Shown here: positions 11,292 to 18,518 of the stretch, piece after piece
Layout: every line of letters begins with the position of its first letter
Position numbering within the stretch: the first letter of the stretch is position 1
DNA from: Arhodomonas aquaeolei DSM 8974
Lineage (GTDB): Bacteria > Pseudomonadota > Gammaproteobacteria > Nitrococcales > Nitrococcaceae
Length of the DNA: 43,686 nt
Direction: 5' to 3'
Assembly: GCF_000374645.1 (NCBI RefSeq)
Contig: NZ_KB894821.1
Location: forward strand, 1-43,686
The notes under the pieces: generated by a model
Told to the model about the DNA's origin: nothing
The model's input: the letters and a program-made list of their open reading frames with translations, nothing else
Databases searched by the model: none
Made by a program: the position numbers and the translations under genes

Positions 11292-11343
11292 CACGGCGCC
11301 GCGCCCCCGGGGCGCGGACGATTACCGGAGACGGAGTGACATC

Positions 11344-12405
11344 ATGCTGAGCTGGAACGACGAGAACACGGCGCGGAGCGAACCCAGGGCCGCGGATGCC
11401 GCCGAGCCCGTGCGCGTTGAGGACAAGCGCGTGATCAACGGCCAGGCGGACATCAATCAGCTGGCCCCGTTCCGCTATCCCTGGGCCTGGGAGTACTTCC
11501 TCAAGGCCAACAAGAACCACTGGACGCCGGTGGACATCAACATGTCCCAGGACGTGCACGATTACCACCACCGGCTCACGGACACCGAGCGCCACGTCTA
11601 CGAGAACGTGCTCGCCTACCTCACCACCGCGGACATCCTGGCGATGCGCAACATCGGCCTGGCGGTGATGGAGAAGATGTCGGCCCCGGAGCTGCAGATC
11701 TACCAGGCCCGGCAGGTCTACGAGGAGTCCATGCACACCTGGGCCTACCAGCACTGCATCGAGACCATCGGCCTGGAGCAGAGCGAGATCTACAACCGCT
11801 ACCGCGTGGTGCCCGCCATCCACCGCAAGATCGCGCTCTCCAACCGCCGCCTCAACGCGGTGCTGCGCCCGGACATCGACCTCACCGAGCCCGAGGCCCT
11901 GCAGGAGTTCCTGATGTCCTATCTCTTCTTCGCCGCGGTGTTCGAGGGGAGCTGGTTCTACAACGGCTTCAGCCCGATCTTCTCGCTGCAGCGCCGCGGG
12001 TTGATGAAGGGCACTGCGGAACAGCTGCAGTACATCATGCGCGACGAGGTCATGCACTTCACCTTCGGTATGCGCGTGGTGCGCCAGATCATGCAGGAGG
12101 AGAGCGTGCGCCCGGACCCGGCCGCGGTCACTGCCATGTGGGAGGAGGCGGACGAGGCCGAGCGGGCCTATTCCGATTACCTCCTCGCTGACCCGATCCT
12201 CGGCTACGACGCGGACATGCACCACGAGCAGTTCCGCTTCGTCGCCAACCGCCGGGCGCGCAAGGTCGGCCTGGACGAGCCCTTCCCCGGCGCACGCAAC
12301 GCCCTGCCGTGGCTCGACGAGCAGGCGAACCTGCGCAAGGAGAAGAACTTCTTCGAGACCCGGGTGACGGAGTACCAGACTGGCGGGGCCCTGACCTGGG
12401 AATGA
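11344..12405 (+). CDS. nrdB: Ribonucleoside-diphosphate reductase class Ia, beta subunit
   Basis: A 353-residue radical-generating subunit. The di-iron ligands are present: Asp97 (LTTADILA), Glu128 and His131 (ESMH), a Glu in AAVFEGSWFY, and Glu plus His in MRDEVMHF. Tyr135 stands four residues after His131, exactly where the radical Tyr122 of E. coli lies, so this is a tyrosyl-radical enzyme rather than a Tyr-less class. It needs iron (or manganese) and oxygen. The start is 52 bases after nrdA stops, with GGAG upstream. A Fur-boxed promoter begins five bases after its stop codon. Confidence 0.96.
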   Translation: MLSWNDENTARSEPRAADAAEPVRVEDKRVINGQADINQLAPFRYPWAWEYFLKANKNHWTPVDINMSQDVHDYHHRLTDTERHVYENVLAYLTTADILAMRNIGLAVMEKMSAPELQIYQARQVYEESMHTWAYQHCIETIGLEQSEIYNRYRVVPAIHRKIALSNRRLNAVLRPDIDLTEPEALQEFLMSYLFFAAVFEGSWFYNGFSPIFSLQRRGLMKGTAEQLQYIMRDEVMHFTFGMRVVRQIMQEESVRPDPAAVTAMWEEADEAERAYSDYLLADPILGYDADMHHEQFRFVANRRARKVGLDEPFPGARNALPWLDEQANLRKEKNFFETRVTEYQTGGALTWE

Positions 12406-12409
12406 CGTT

Positions 12410-12452
12410 ATTCCGGTACATGACAATGAGAATCATTGTCATGTACCGGAAT
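12410..12452. promoter_or_regulatory. Fur box inside a perfect 20-bp-arm palindrome
   Basis: Arms 12410-12429 and 12433-12452 are perfectly complementary around the 3-base centre GAA. The inner 19 bases (12422-12440, GACAATGAGAATCATTGTC) match the classical Fur consensus GATAATGATAATCATTATC at 16 of 19 positions. The outer part (ATTCCGGTACAT and its complement) extends the symmetry beyond what Fur needs. It could also act as a hairpin at the end of nrdB mRNA, but no T-tract follows. Confidence 0.85.
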
Positions 12453-12464
12453 CCTGTGTATACT
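12436..12464 (+). promoter_or_regulatory. Sigma70 promoter overlapped by the Fur box
   Basis: TTGTCA (12436-12441) and TATACT (12459-12464) are separated by exactly 17 bases, each one or two bases off consensus. The Fur box covers the -35, so iron-loaded Fur should repress it. The expected start is A12472, seven to eight bases past the -10. The mirror-image direction has no -10, so transcription is rightward, away from nrdB and towards a region without a protein gene. Confidence 0.75.
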
Positions 12465-12471
12465 CTCTCCC

Positions 12472-12562
12472 ATCGCGGTCGCGGTGGCGTGTGTCAGGAC
12501 GTCCCCCGGTTCGTCGCCCCAGACGGGCTAGTCAGCATTAGCGCACGCCCCGTGGCCGCGAT
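12472..12562 (+). ncRNA. Candidate Fur-regulated structured small RNA
   Basis: From the predicted first transcribed base, 12472-12484 pairs with 12550-12562 (13 bp). After one bulged base (12485), 12486-12494 pairs with 12541-12549 (9 bp). Of the 22 pairs, four are G-U wobbles, which fits an RNA helix rather than a DNA palindrome. An inner loop of about 46 bases can form CGTC/GACG (12512-12525). No same-strand protein gene follows until 15993, so it is not an obvious riboswitch leader. No U-rich terminator follows the stem, so the 3' end is uncertain. It does not resemble 4.5S, 6S or tmRNA. The RNA identity is inferred from sequence alone. Confidence 0.55.
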
Positions 12563-12602
12563 CCCTTCAATCATCAGCCGAGGCCGATGGAACGACAGGC
12601 AG

Positions 12603-12620
12603 GGCGTACGTCTGTACGCC
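12603..12620. terminator. Small hairpin at the end of the amidohydrolase gene
   Basis: GGCGTAC (12603-12609) pairs with GTACGCC (12614-12620) around a GTCT loop, three bases past the amidohydrolase stop on the minus strand. It has no T-run on either strand. It could serve as a two-way end point for that gene and for rightward transcripts from 12472. Confidence 0.3.
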
Positions 12621-12622
12621 GC

Positions 12623-13900
12623 CTACGCGACCTCCTGCTGATGGCTCATGCGGGCGGACGGGGCCTTGTGGAACTGCCCGTCCTTCATGATCGCGAGCAG
12701 ACGGTCGTGGTCCTGAAGTATGCGAATGTCCTTGAGTGGATCGCCGTCGACCAGGATCAGGTCGGCAAGGAAGCCGGGGCGAACCTGTCCGAGCTCGTCA
12801 GGCTGTTTCATGATCTCTCCGCCCAGGCGGGTCGCCGCGACGAGCGTATCCATCGGCGAGAGCCCGAGCAGGTCGACGAAGTACTCCAGGTCCTTGGCGT
12901 AGGTCCCGTGGGGCGTCCATGCGAAGCCGTAGTCGCCGCCGGGCAGCACCTTGACCCCACGTTCGATCATGCGCTTCATCGAGTCGATCGCGGCCTCCAG
13001 CTCGCGGACGTAGCCGAGGTCCGCGGCGATCTCCGGGGTCAGGCCCCAGTCGCCGGCGCCGTAGGCCGTCTGCACGAGCCATCCGATCCCCGGTGCCACG
13101 AATATCCTGTCGCGGGCCTCCTCGAGCATGTCCAGGGTTTCCTCGTCGACGAAGCTCGCGTGATAGATGATGTCGACGCCCAGGCGCAGGCACATCCGGA
13201 TCGACTCGTTGCTGCGGGCATGGGCGCACACGCGCACCCCCGGTTTGCGGCGCGCCTCGCGTACCGCCATCTCCGCTTCCTCGTCGGACATGGTGGTCTC
13301 TTCCGCCATGACGTTGCCCGTGATGTTCTCCCCGGAGAGATTCAGCTTGATCTGATCCACCCCCTCCTTGAGCAGCATGCGCACGGCACGCCGCATCTCC
13401 TCCGGGCCGTTGATCATCTCGACGAAGCTGTAGGCGTTGATGTGACTGGGATTGACGTCGCCCAGGCCGCCGATGGTGGAGATCTCCGGGCCGTTCGCGA
13501 GATAGCGGGGGCCGGGGATCTGACCGCTGTTGATCGCGTCCCGGATGACCACGTCCAGCCGCGGCTTGGCGGCGGCCGCGCCGCAGCACATGGTGTAACC
13601 GCTGTCCAGATAGGTCTTGGCCGATCCGGCCGCCGCGAGGATGTGCTCCTCGACGGGCATGATGCCGATCTTGTCCAGGCCTGCCTGGTCGATCCAGCTC
13701 AGATGGGTGTGCGCGTCGCACAGGCCGGACATCAGCGTGGCGCCGCTGCCGTTGACGACCGTCGCCGCCGGGGCCTTGATCTGGCCGCTCCCCGCGGCGA
13801 CCTCGGCAATGCGGTTGTCCCGCACGAGGACCTCTCCGGCATAGGGTTGGCTGCCGGTGGAATCCAGGACGTTGACGTTGGTGAACAGGGTCTCGCTCAT
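12623..13900 (-). CDS. Metal-dependent amidohydrolase family protein
   Basis: A 425-residue protein of the amidohydrolase superfamily (imidazolonepropionase/prolidase-like branch). It has an N-terminal beta-sandwich entry (NVNVLDSTGSQPYAGEVLVR), the metal motif DAHTHL near residue 65, further metal-site candidates in CAHARSNESIRM and DIIYHASFVDEE, and a C-terminal composite strand (GFLADLILVDGDPLKDIRIL). These enzymes hydrolyse amide or cyclic C-N bonds. The ATG at 13900 has GGAGGAG upstream; an 18-residue longer form is unlikely. It is the last gene of a catabolic set with an alpha/beta-hydrolase and an FAH-family gene. The substrate is unknown. Confidence 0.82.
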   Translation of the reverse strand: MSETLFTNVNVLDSTGSQPYAGEVLVRDNRIAEVAAGSGQIKAPAATVVNGSGATLMSGLCDAHTHLSWIDQAGLDKIGIMPVEEHILAAAGSAKTYLDSGYTMCCGAAAAKPRLDVVIRDAINSGQIPGPRYLANGPEISTIGGLGDVNPSHINAYSFVEMINGPEEMRRAVRMLLKEGVDQIKLNLSGENITGNVMAEETTMSDEEAEMAVREARRKPGVRVCAHARSNESIRMCLRLGVDIIYHASFVDEETLDMLEEARDRIFVAPGIGWLVQTAYGAGDWGLTPEIAADLGYVRELEAAIDSMKRMIERGVKVLPGGDYGFAWTPHGTYAKDLEYFVDLLGLSPMDTLVAATRLGGEIMKQPDELGQVRPGFLADLILVDGDPLKDIRILQDHDRLLAIMKDGQFHKAPSARMSHQQEVA

Positions 13901-13931
13901 GACACTCTCCTCCAGTGCAATTCTCGGGCGT

Positions 13932-13999
13932 GGCGCGCCGGGACGGCGCGCCATTCTCGCCAGTACCCGTGTGCGGCTTGGGCGGCGGCCGTGCCGCCC
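13932..13999 (-). terminator. Two GC hairpins between hydrolase and amidohydrolase genes
   Basis: GGCGCGCC occurs at 13932-13939 and 13945-13952 and can form an 8-bp stem. GGGCGGC (13980-13986) pairs with GCCGCCC (13993-13999). They lie in the 156-base gap between two same-strand genes and have no T-tract. They may stabilise the upstream mRNA or reduce read-through into the amidohydrolase gene. Confidence 0.4.
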
Positions 14000-14056
14000 G
14001 GTGCCGCTTTCTGTCGTTGTGCGTCAGTCACCGGTGCCGCGCGTTGCGGCGGGGCA

Positions 14057-14836
14057 TCAGGCGTGGTTGTGGAAATACAGGTTGAGTAGCGCGTGGTTGA
14101 CCTCGTTGGCGCGTTCCAGCGGGGTCCAGTGGCCACAGCGGTGCAGGATCTCCAGGTGGGCCCCGGCGATCCGTTTCGCCATGTCACGGGCGGCGGTGGG
14201 CGGGGCGACCCCGTCCTCGTCGCCGGTGACCAGCAGGGTCGGGCAGCCAATCGCTCCGAGGTCCGCGGCCTGTGCGGCGGCCAGCGCCTCGCAGGTGCGT
14301 GCATAGCCTTCCGGGGCCTGGCGCATGACGAGCTCGCGCACGAATGCGGCGACCGCGGGCTGGTGCGCGCGGGTGTCCGCGGCGAGGCTGCCCTGGTACA
14401 GGGCGTCGGCGATCGGGATCATGCCGTTGTCCCGGGCTGCGGCGGCGCGGTCGCGGATACCCTTGCGAGCGGCCTCCGGGGGTTCGAGGATCGGCCCCAT
14501 CAGTGCCAGGCTCGCCGTACGTTCCGGGTGCCGTGCGGCGATGTGCTGACACACGATCGTCCCCATCGAGTGGCCCACCCAGTGGGCGCGCTCGACGCCG
14601 AGGGAATCCGCCAGGGCGAGCAGGTCGTCGACGAAGCCGTCGATGGACAGCTCGCCGGTGCACGGTGACAGGCCCGAGCCCTCGAGATCCGGGCGGATCA
14701 CCCGGAAATGGCGCGACAGCATATTGGCCTGGGGGCCCCAGGCATTCGAGTCGCCGCCGAGCCCGTGCACCATGATCACGGCCTCGCCGTCGCCGTGCTC
14801 TTCCACGAGGAGTTGTTTTCCGTTGACCGCGTGCAT
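14057..14836 (-). CDS. Alpha/beta-fold hydrolase
   Basis: A 259-residue cytoplasmic hydrolase. It has the oxyanion segment VHGLGGDSNAWG, the nucleophile elbow GHSMG with Ser90, a late acidic residue in LVTGDEDGVAPP, and the catalytic His in RCGHWTPLE, giving a complete Ser-Asp-His triad. Length and motif order resemble 3-oxoadipate enol-lactonase and meta-cleavage hydrolases, but this cannot be settled by eye. The start has AGGAGCG upstream. Its neighbours are an FAH-family gene upstream and an amidohydrolase downstream on the same strand, suggesting a joint pathway for a ring or amide compound. Confidence 0.85.
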   Translation of the reverse strand: MHAVNGKQLLVEEHGDGEAVIMVHGLGGDSNAWGPQANMLSRHFRVIRPDLEGSGLSPCTGELSIDGFVDDLLALADSLGVERAHWVGHSMGTIVCQHIAARHPERTASLALMGPILEPPEAARKGIRDRAAAARDNGMIPIADALYQGSLAADTRAHQPAVAAFVRELVMRQAPEGYARTCEALAAAQAADLGAIGCPTLLVTGDEDGVAPPTAARDMAKRIAGAHLEILHRCGHWTPLERANEVNHALLNLYFHNHA

Positions 14837-14888
14837 TGGTTTGCGCTCCTGTCGTCGAATTTGCGGTTAGTCCGGCTTTTCCGGTGTC

Positions 14889-15779
14889 TTACGCGGAGGT
14901 GACGTCGTTGACCAGTTCGCCGAGCCCGTCGATGGCGACACGGACGCGATCGCCCACCTGCAGGAAGCGGGGGGGATCGAAGCCGATCCCGACGCCCTGC
15001 GGTGTCCCGGTCGCGATGATGTCGCCGGGCCGCAGTGTCATGCCCGCCGACAGGGTCTCGATCAGTGTCGGGATGTCGAAAATCAGGTCGCGGGTGTTGG
15101 CTTCCTGGCGCAGCTCGTCATTCACCCAGCAGCGGACGTTCAGATTCTCAGGGTCCACTTCGTCCGCGGTGGCGATCCATGGTCCCATCGGGCAGAAGGT
15201 GTCGAGTGATTTGCCGATGAACCACTGGCGGTGAAGCGCCTGCAGATCGCGTGCGGTGACGTCGTTGACCGCCACGTATCCGAACACGTGCCGATACGCG
15301 TCGGCGGCGCGGATCCCGCGGCCGCCCTGGCCGATGACCACGCCCACCTCGGCCTCGTAGTCGAGCTTCTCGCTGATCCCTTCGGGATAGATGACGCGTG
15401 CTCCCGGACCGATGACACTGGAAGGCGCCTTGGTGAAAACGATCGGCGCCTCCGGTGCGTCCGCGGACCGTTTGGCGTCGCTGCGGTCGAAACCGCTGCG
15501 TGAGAACTCGTTGGCGTGGGCGAGGTAGTTCTTGCCTACACACATGAGGTTGCGCCCGGGGGTGGGGATCGGCGCCATGAGCGCGACCTGGTCGAGACCG
15601 ATGGCCTTGGCATCATCGAAGGAGGCGTCGGGGACCGATACGCCGTATTGGTTGATCCACTGGGTCATGCTCTCCGGGGCGCCGGCGACGCACGCGGAGG
15701 CCGGAAACACGCGTCCCCGGTCCGCGTCGAGAATCCCCAGGCGTGTCGCGCCGTCGTGGCGGTAAGTGACTAGTTTCAT
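14889..15779 (-). CDS. Fumarylacetoacetate hydrolase (FAH) family protein
   Basis: A 296-residue protein. The C-terminal FAH domain spans about 80-290 with the metal ligands Glu-x-Glu in KLDYEAEVGVVIG and Asp in AVNDVTARDLQ, plus PMGPWIAT and GDIIATGTPQGVG, all typical of the FahA/2-oxohepta-3-ene-dioate hydratase family. These enzymes cleave or hydrate 2,4-dioxo acids. MKLVTYRHDG at 15779 is the usual family start; seven residues further upstream are possible. It is first in the minus-strand catabolic set and faces the GntR gene across a 213-base control region full of TTGGT half-sites. Confidence 0.87.
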   Translation of the reverse strand: MKLVTYRHDGATRLGILDADRGRVFPASACVAGAPESMTQWINQYGVSVPDASFDDAKAIGLDQVALMAPIPTPGRNLMCVGKNYLAHANEFSRSGFDRSDAKRSADAPEAPIVFTKAPSSVIGPGARVIYPEGISEKLDYEAEVGVVIGQGGRGIRAADAYRHVFGYVAVNDVTARDLQALHRQWFIGKSLDTFCPMGPWIATADEVDPENLNVRCWVNDELRQEANTRDLIFDIPTLIETLSAGMTLRPGDIIATGTPQGVGIGFDPPRFLQVGDRVRVAIDGLGELVNDVTSA

Positions 15780-15791
15780 GGGCGGTCCCTT

Positions 15792-15845
15792 TTGGTCCAA
15801 TTAAACCAATCATTATTTATTGGTTGAGAAAAACCCTAATTTGGT
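15792..15845. promoter_or_regulatory. Likely GntR/FadR-family operator cluster
   Basis: TTGGT/ACCAA half-sites occur at 15792-15796, 15805-15809, 15820-15824 and 15841-15845 in an AT-rich stretch. AACCAAT (15804-15810) and ATTGGTT (15819-15825) form a perfect inverted repeat with an 8-base spacer. FadR-subfamily regulators such as LldR or VanR bind ATTGGT/ACCAAT-type palindromes, so this is the probable site through which the adjacent GntR protein controls the FAH operon and itself. Confidence 0.6.
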
Positions 15846-15937
15846 TCCGCATGGGTGTCAAGCGTCGCGGAGGGTCCGAAAGCGCCGGTTCACGTGCTTT
15901 TCGAGCCGGATGGCACCGGTGGACGCGCGTAGTGATG

Positions 15938-15943
15938 TATAAT
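15938..15943 (+). promoter_or_regulatory. -10 element of the GntR gene
   Basis: A perfect TATAAT on the plus strand, with no convincing -35. A start near 15950 would leave a leader of about 43 bases before the GTG at 15993. It would exclude the ATG at 15948 as start codon. Confidence 0.45.
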
Positions 15944-15992
15944 TCCGGTGAACCATTTCGCCCTGTTTGGTATGGCATTAGAGGGAGGTGGC

Positions 15993-16679
15993 GTGTCCAC
16001 GAGTCCAGGCGTCGCGACCGGCAAGGAGGCTGTACAGGCCTATCTGGAGGAGCGCATCGCGTCCGGCGAGCTCGCGCCGGGGGACAAGCTCCCCACCGAG
16101 CGTGCGCTCGTGGAGCAGTTCGGCCTGTCCCGCAACACGGTCCGGGGTGTGCTCCGGGACCTGGAGGCCAGCGGCAAGATCATCCGCTTCATCGGGCGGG
16201 GGACGTTCGTGACCGGGCGCCAGCCGAAGGATCGTGTCCCCGACGTGCCGGCCGGCGCCGATGCGAGTCCGGCGGAGGTGATGGAGGTCCGGCTCATGCT
16301 CGAGCCGGCGGTGGCGGAGGCACTGGTCACCCGGGCGAGCGGTGCCGATCTCGCCTACATGCGTACCTGCCTGGAGCGTGCCGAGGCGGCCCGGGACTGG
16401 CGGGACTTCGAGAAATGGGATGCGGCGCTGCATGCGGCCATGGTCCGGGCGACCCGCAACCAGTTCCTCATCGAGATATTCGAGCGGATAGACGAGGCCC
16501 GGAGTCAGGCCGAGTGGGGCAAGCTCAAGCGGGCGAGCCTCACGGAGGAGCGGCGGCTCGGCTACCAGCACGAGCACCGGGAGATCGTGGGCGCGCTGCA
16601 GGAGCGAGACGGCCAGCTCGCCCGGGAGCTGACCGAAAAGCACCTGCTGCACGTGCGCCGGAATCTGTTGGGCTACTGA
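15993..16679 (+). CDS. GntR family (FadR-type) transcriptional regulator
   Basis: A 228-residue protein. The winged HTH covers about 10-75 (KLPTERALVEQFGLSRNTVR, then GRGTFVTGR). An all-helical FCD effector domain follows from about 90 (EVMEVRLMLEPAVAEALV), with DAALHAAMVRATRN supplying the usual metal-site Asp/His positions. The GTG at 15993 is preceded by AGGGAGG at 15982-15988; the ATG codons at 15948 and 15972 have weaker support. FadR-type regulators bind acidic pathway intermediates, so it probably represses the divergent FAH/hydrolase/amidohydrolase genes until the substrate is present. Confidence 0.87.
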   Translation: MSTSPGVATGKEAVQAYLEERIASGELAPGDKLPTERALVEQFGLSRNTVRGVLRDLEASGKIIRFIGRGTFVTGRQPKDRVPDVPAGADASPAEVMEVRLMLEPAVAEALVTRASGADLAYMRTCLERAEAARDWRDFEKWDAALHAAMVRATRNQFLIEIFERIDEARSQAEWGKLKRASLTEERRLGYQHEHREIVGALQERDGQLARELTEKHLLHVRRNLLGY

Positions 16680-16696
16680 GCGGCCACCGGCCGACG

Positions 16697-17890
16697 CTAG
16701 CCGGTATGGTCTGTGGCGAAGGTCGGGGCCGTACCGCCCGCCCGCTCGGGCACGAGGGCCGACGCGGTGCAGACCAGCGCCCCCGCCAGGGCGAAGCCAG
16801 TGAATACCGCAGCGTAACCGAACCCGGGGATGAGCACGCCGGCGAGCGACGAGCCGCAGACCTGGCCGACGGCGATAGCGGTGAACGGCGGTACCGCCCC
16901 GGCGGCGGGACGGTCGTGCAGGATCCTCACGCCGCAGACCACGTGCAGCCCGGTCAGGGTCATGTAGGCGACGCCGAACAGCGCGGCCGAGAGCAGGGCC
17001 ACCGCGCCGTTGCCTGGCGCGGCGGCGATCAGCACCAGCGCCAGGGCCAGCAGGCCGAGGGCGGCCCCGTGGGTCAGCGGTGCGCCCAGCCGGTGGACGA
17101 TGTCGCCGGTGCCGCCGCCGGCGAGCCCGGCGAGACCTACCGCGAGCCAGATCAGCGCGGTCTGCCGTGGCGATGCCCCGGCCAGGGCGGTGACCAGGTC
17201 CGGGGTGAATACCCAGTACGGCGCGCTCACCAGGCCCATGACGAAGGCGAAGACGGACAGCGTCGCCATCGCGTGACGCTGATCGCGGCCCAGTGCAGGG
17301 CGCGTGCCCGGTGCCTCGCCGTTCCCCCCGGGACGCGGTCCCGGCAGGTGGCGCCAGGCGAGCACGGCCGCCATGAGCGCCACGGCGGCGAAGGCCGTGT
17401 ACGCGCTGCGCCAGTCGGTGGCCCAGGCGAGCACCGCGGGTGCCGCGGCGGCCACACCGATGCTGGTGCCCGCGTTGTTGACGGCGTTGAGCCGGCCATG
17501 GAGGCCGGACGGGGCCGAGGCGCGCACCGCCTCGGTCATCGCCGGCATGATCAGCCCCGTGCACACACCGCAGGCGCCGACCCCGAGTGCCAGTACGCCG
17601 GCACCGCGGGCACCGGCGATGGCCGCCAGGCCGACGAGGGCGGCCGCCGACGCCAGGACCGCCGTGGTCCGGGCGCCGAGGCGCTCGGCGAGAAACGGCG
17701 CGAACAGGCTGGTGGCGACGAAGCTCACGAACGTCAGTGCGCCGATGAACCCGACCGCCTCCGGCGATAGTCCGAGGGTCTCCCGGATGAAGGGCACGAA
17801 CAGCCCGTAGGCGAAGCGGGCGAGGCCGTAGCCCAGGGCGACCAGCCCGGCGCCGAGTGCTGCGAAGCCGGTCACGCCCCGCCGGGTCAT
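16697..17890 (-). CDS. MFS transporter, YbfB/YjiJ-like
   Basis: A 397-residue protein with about twelve hydrophobic helices. The opening segment ALGYGLARFAYGLFVPFIRE resembles the YbfB/YjiJ branch of the major facilitator superfamily, and FLAERLGARTTAV is the loop 2-3 region. The central cytoplasmic loop falls near residues 190-210. Its ATG overlaps the stop of the upstream TetR gene (ATGA), so the two are co-translated and the TetR protein probably controls this exporter. A small stem (ACCGGC/GCCGGT, 16686-16705) lies at its 3' end against the converging GntR gene. The substrate is unknown. Confidence 0.85.
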   Translation of the reverse strand: MTRRGVTGFAALGAGLVALGYGLARFAYGLFVPFIRETLGLSPEAVGFIGALTFVSFVATSLFAPFLAERLGARTTAVLASAAALVGLAAIAGARGAGVLALGVGACGVCTGLIMPAMTEAVRASAPSGLHGRLNAVNNAGTSIGVAAAAPAVLAWATDWRSAYTAFAAVALMAAVLAWRHLPGPRPGGNGEAPGTRPALGRDQRHAMATLSVFAFVMGLVSAPYWVFTPDLVTALAGASPRQTALIWLAVGLAGLAGGGTGDIVHRLGAPLTHGAALGLLALALVLIAAAPGNGAVALLSAALFGVAYMTLTGLHVVCGVRILHDRPAAGAVPPFTAIAVGQVCGSSLAGVLIPGFGYAAVFTGFALAGALVCTASALVPERAGGTAPTFATDHTG

Positions 17891-18441
17891 GGCGCCTCCC
17901 GGCCGTGCATCGCCCCGAGTAGCGCCCGGGCGTCGGCCCGGATCCGCTCCGCCCCGGTCACCGGGAGCGCCTGGGTCGCCCCTTCCAGTATCAGGTAGAC
18001 TCGTCCGGCGAGCCGTTCCGGATCGCCGGCGCCATCCCGTGCGGCGGCCTCGCGGATGACCCCGATGACCTCGCGCTTGCAGGCGAGGGCGTTGATGTGG
18101 ACCGCGGGGTCGTGGTGCTCGTATTCCCCCATAGCCTTCACCAGCATGCAGCCGTGGGCGCTGCGCTCGGCGAGCCATGCGCAGTGGGCGTCGACGAGCC
18201 GGGCGACCGAGTTCCCGGGGCCTTCATCCAGTGCCGCGCGCAGTACCGCCAGGTAGCGCCGGTGGCGCCGTGCGAGCACGGCGGCGACCAGCTCCTCCTT
18301 GGCCGGGAAGTGATGATAGAGGGTCATGCGGGCCACGCCGGCCTCGTTGACGAGGCGGTCGATCCCGGTGGCATGGAAGCCCTCCGTGTAGAAGAGCCGC
18401 TCGGCGGTGTCGAGCAGGGCGTCTCGTTTGCTGACGGTCAT
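17887..18441 (-). CDS. TetR/AcrR family transcriptional regulator
   Basis: A 184-residue protein with the TetR HTH at about 8-52 (DALLDTAERLFYTEGFHATG, then GVARMTLYHHFPAKEELVAA) and a helical ligand domain. The first-helix pattern and HGCMLVKAMGEY segment resemble regulators of small exporters. It is the promoter-proximal gene of a two-gene operon with the MFS transporter and probably represses both. A semi-palindrome at 18465-18480 upstream is its likely operator. The ligand is unknown. Confidence 0.87.
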   Translation of the reverse strand: MTVSKRDALLDTAERLFYTEGFHATGIDRLVNEAGVARMTLYHHFPAKEELVAAVLARRHRRYLAVLRAALDEGPGNSVARLVDAHCAWLAERSAHGCMLVKAMGEYEHHDPAVHINALACKREVIGVIREAAARDGAGDPERLAGRVYLILEGATQALPVTGAERIRADARALLGAMHGREAP

Positions 18442-18464
18442 GCTGCGCCCCCGTCCGAACTGTA

Positions 18465-18480
18465 TAGAACGATCAGTCTA
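18465..18480. promoter_or_regulatory. Likely TetR-family operator
   Basis: TAGAACGATCAGTCTA is palindromic at 12 of 16 positions (six matched pairs), centred on GATC, and lies 24 bases upstream of the TetR start codon. Position and form are typical of an autoregulatory TetR operator. AACAATCGGTCG follows and adds a further GATCGGTC-like half. Confidence 0.5.
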
Positions 18481-18518
18481 ACAATCGGTCGGGGGACGCC
18501 TGAAGGGGGGGCGGCGGG

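Noticed and set aside
12410-12452. Palindrome as an insertion-sequence end or intrinsic terminator
   Set aside because: No transposase, no second copy or target duplication seen, and no T-tract. The Fur match and promoter geometry explain it better.
12472-12562. tRNA, 4.5S RNA, 6S RNA or riboswitch identity for the stem-loop
   Set aside because: No tRNA arms, no GGAA-type SRP loop, too short for 6S, and no same-strand gene downstream for a riboswitch.
12309-12641. Open frame of 110 codons overlapping the end of nrdB and running through the Fur palindrome
   Set aside because: It overlaps nrdB, lacks a ribosome site, and the region is better explained by the promoter and RNA stem.
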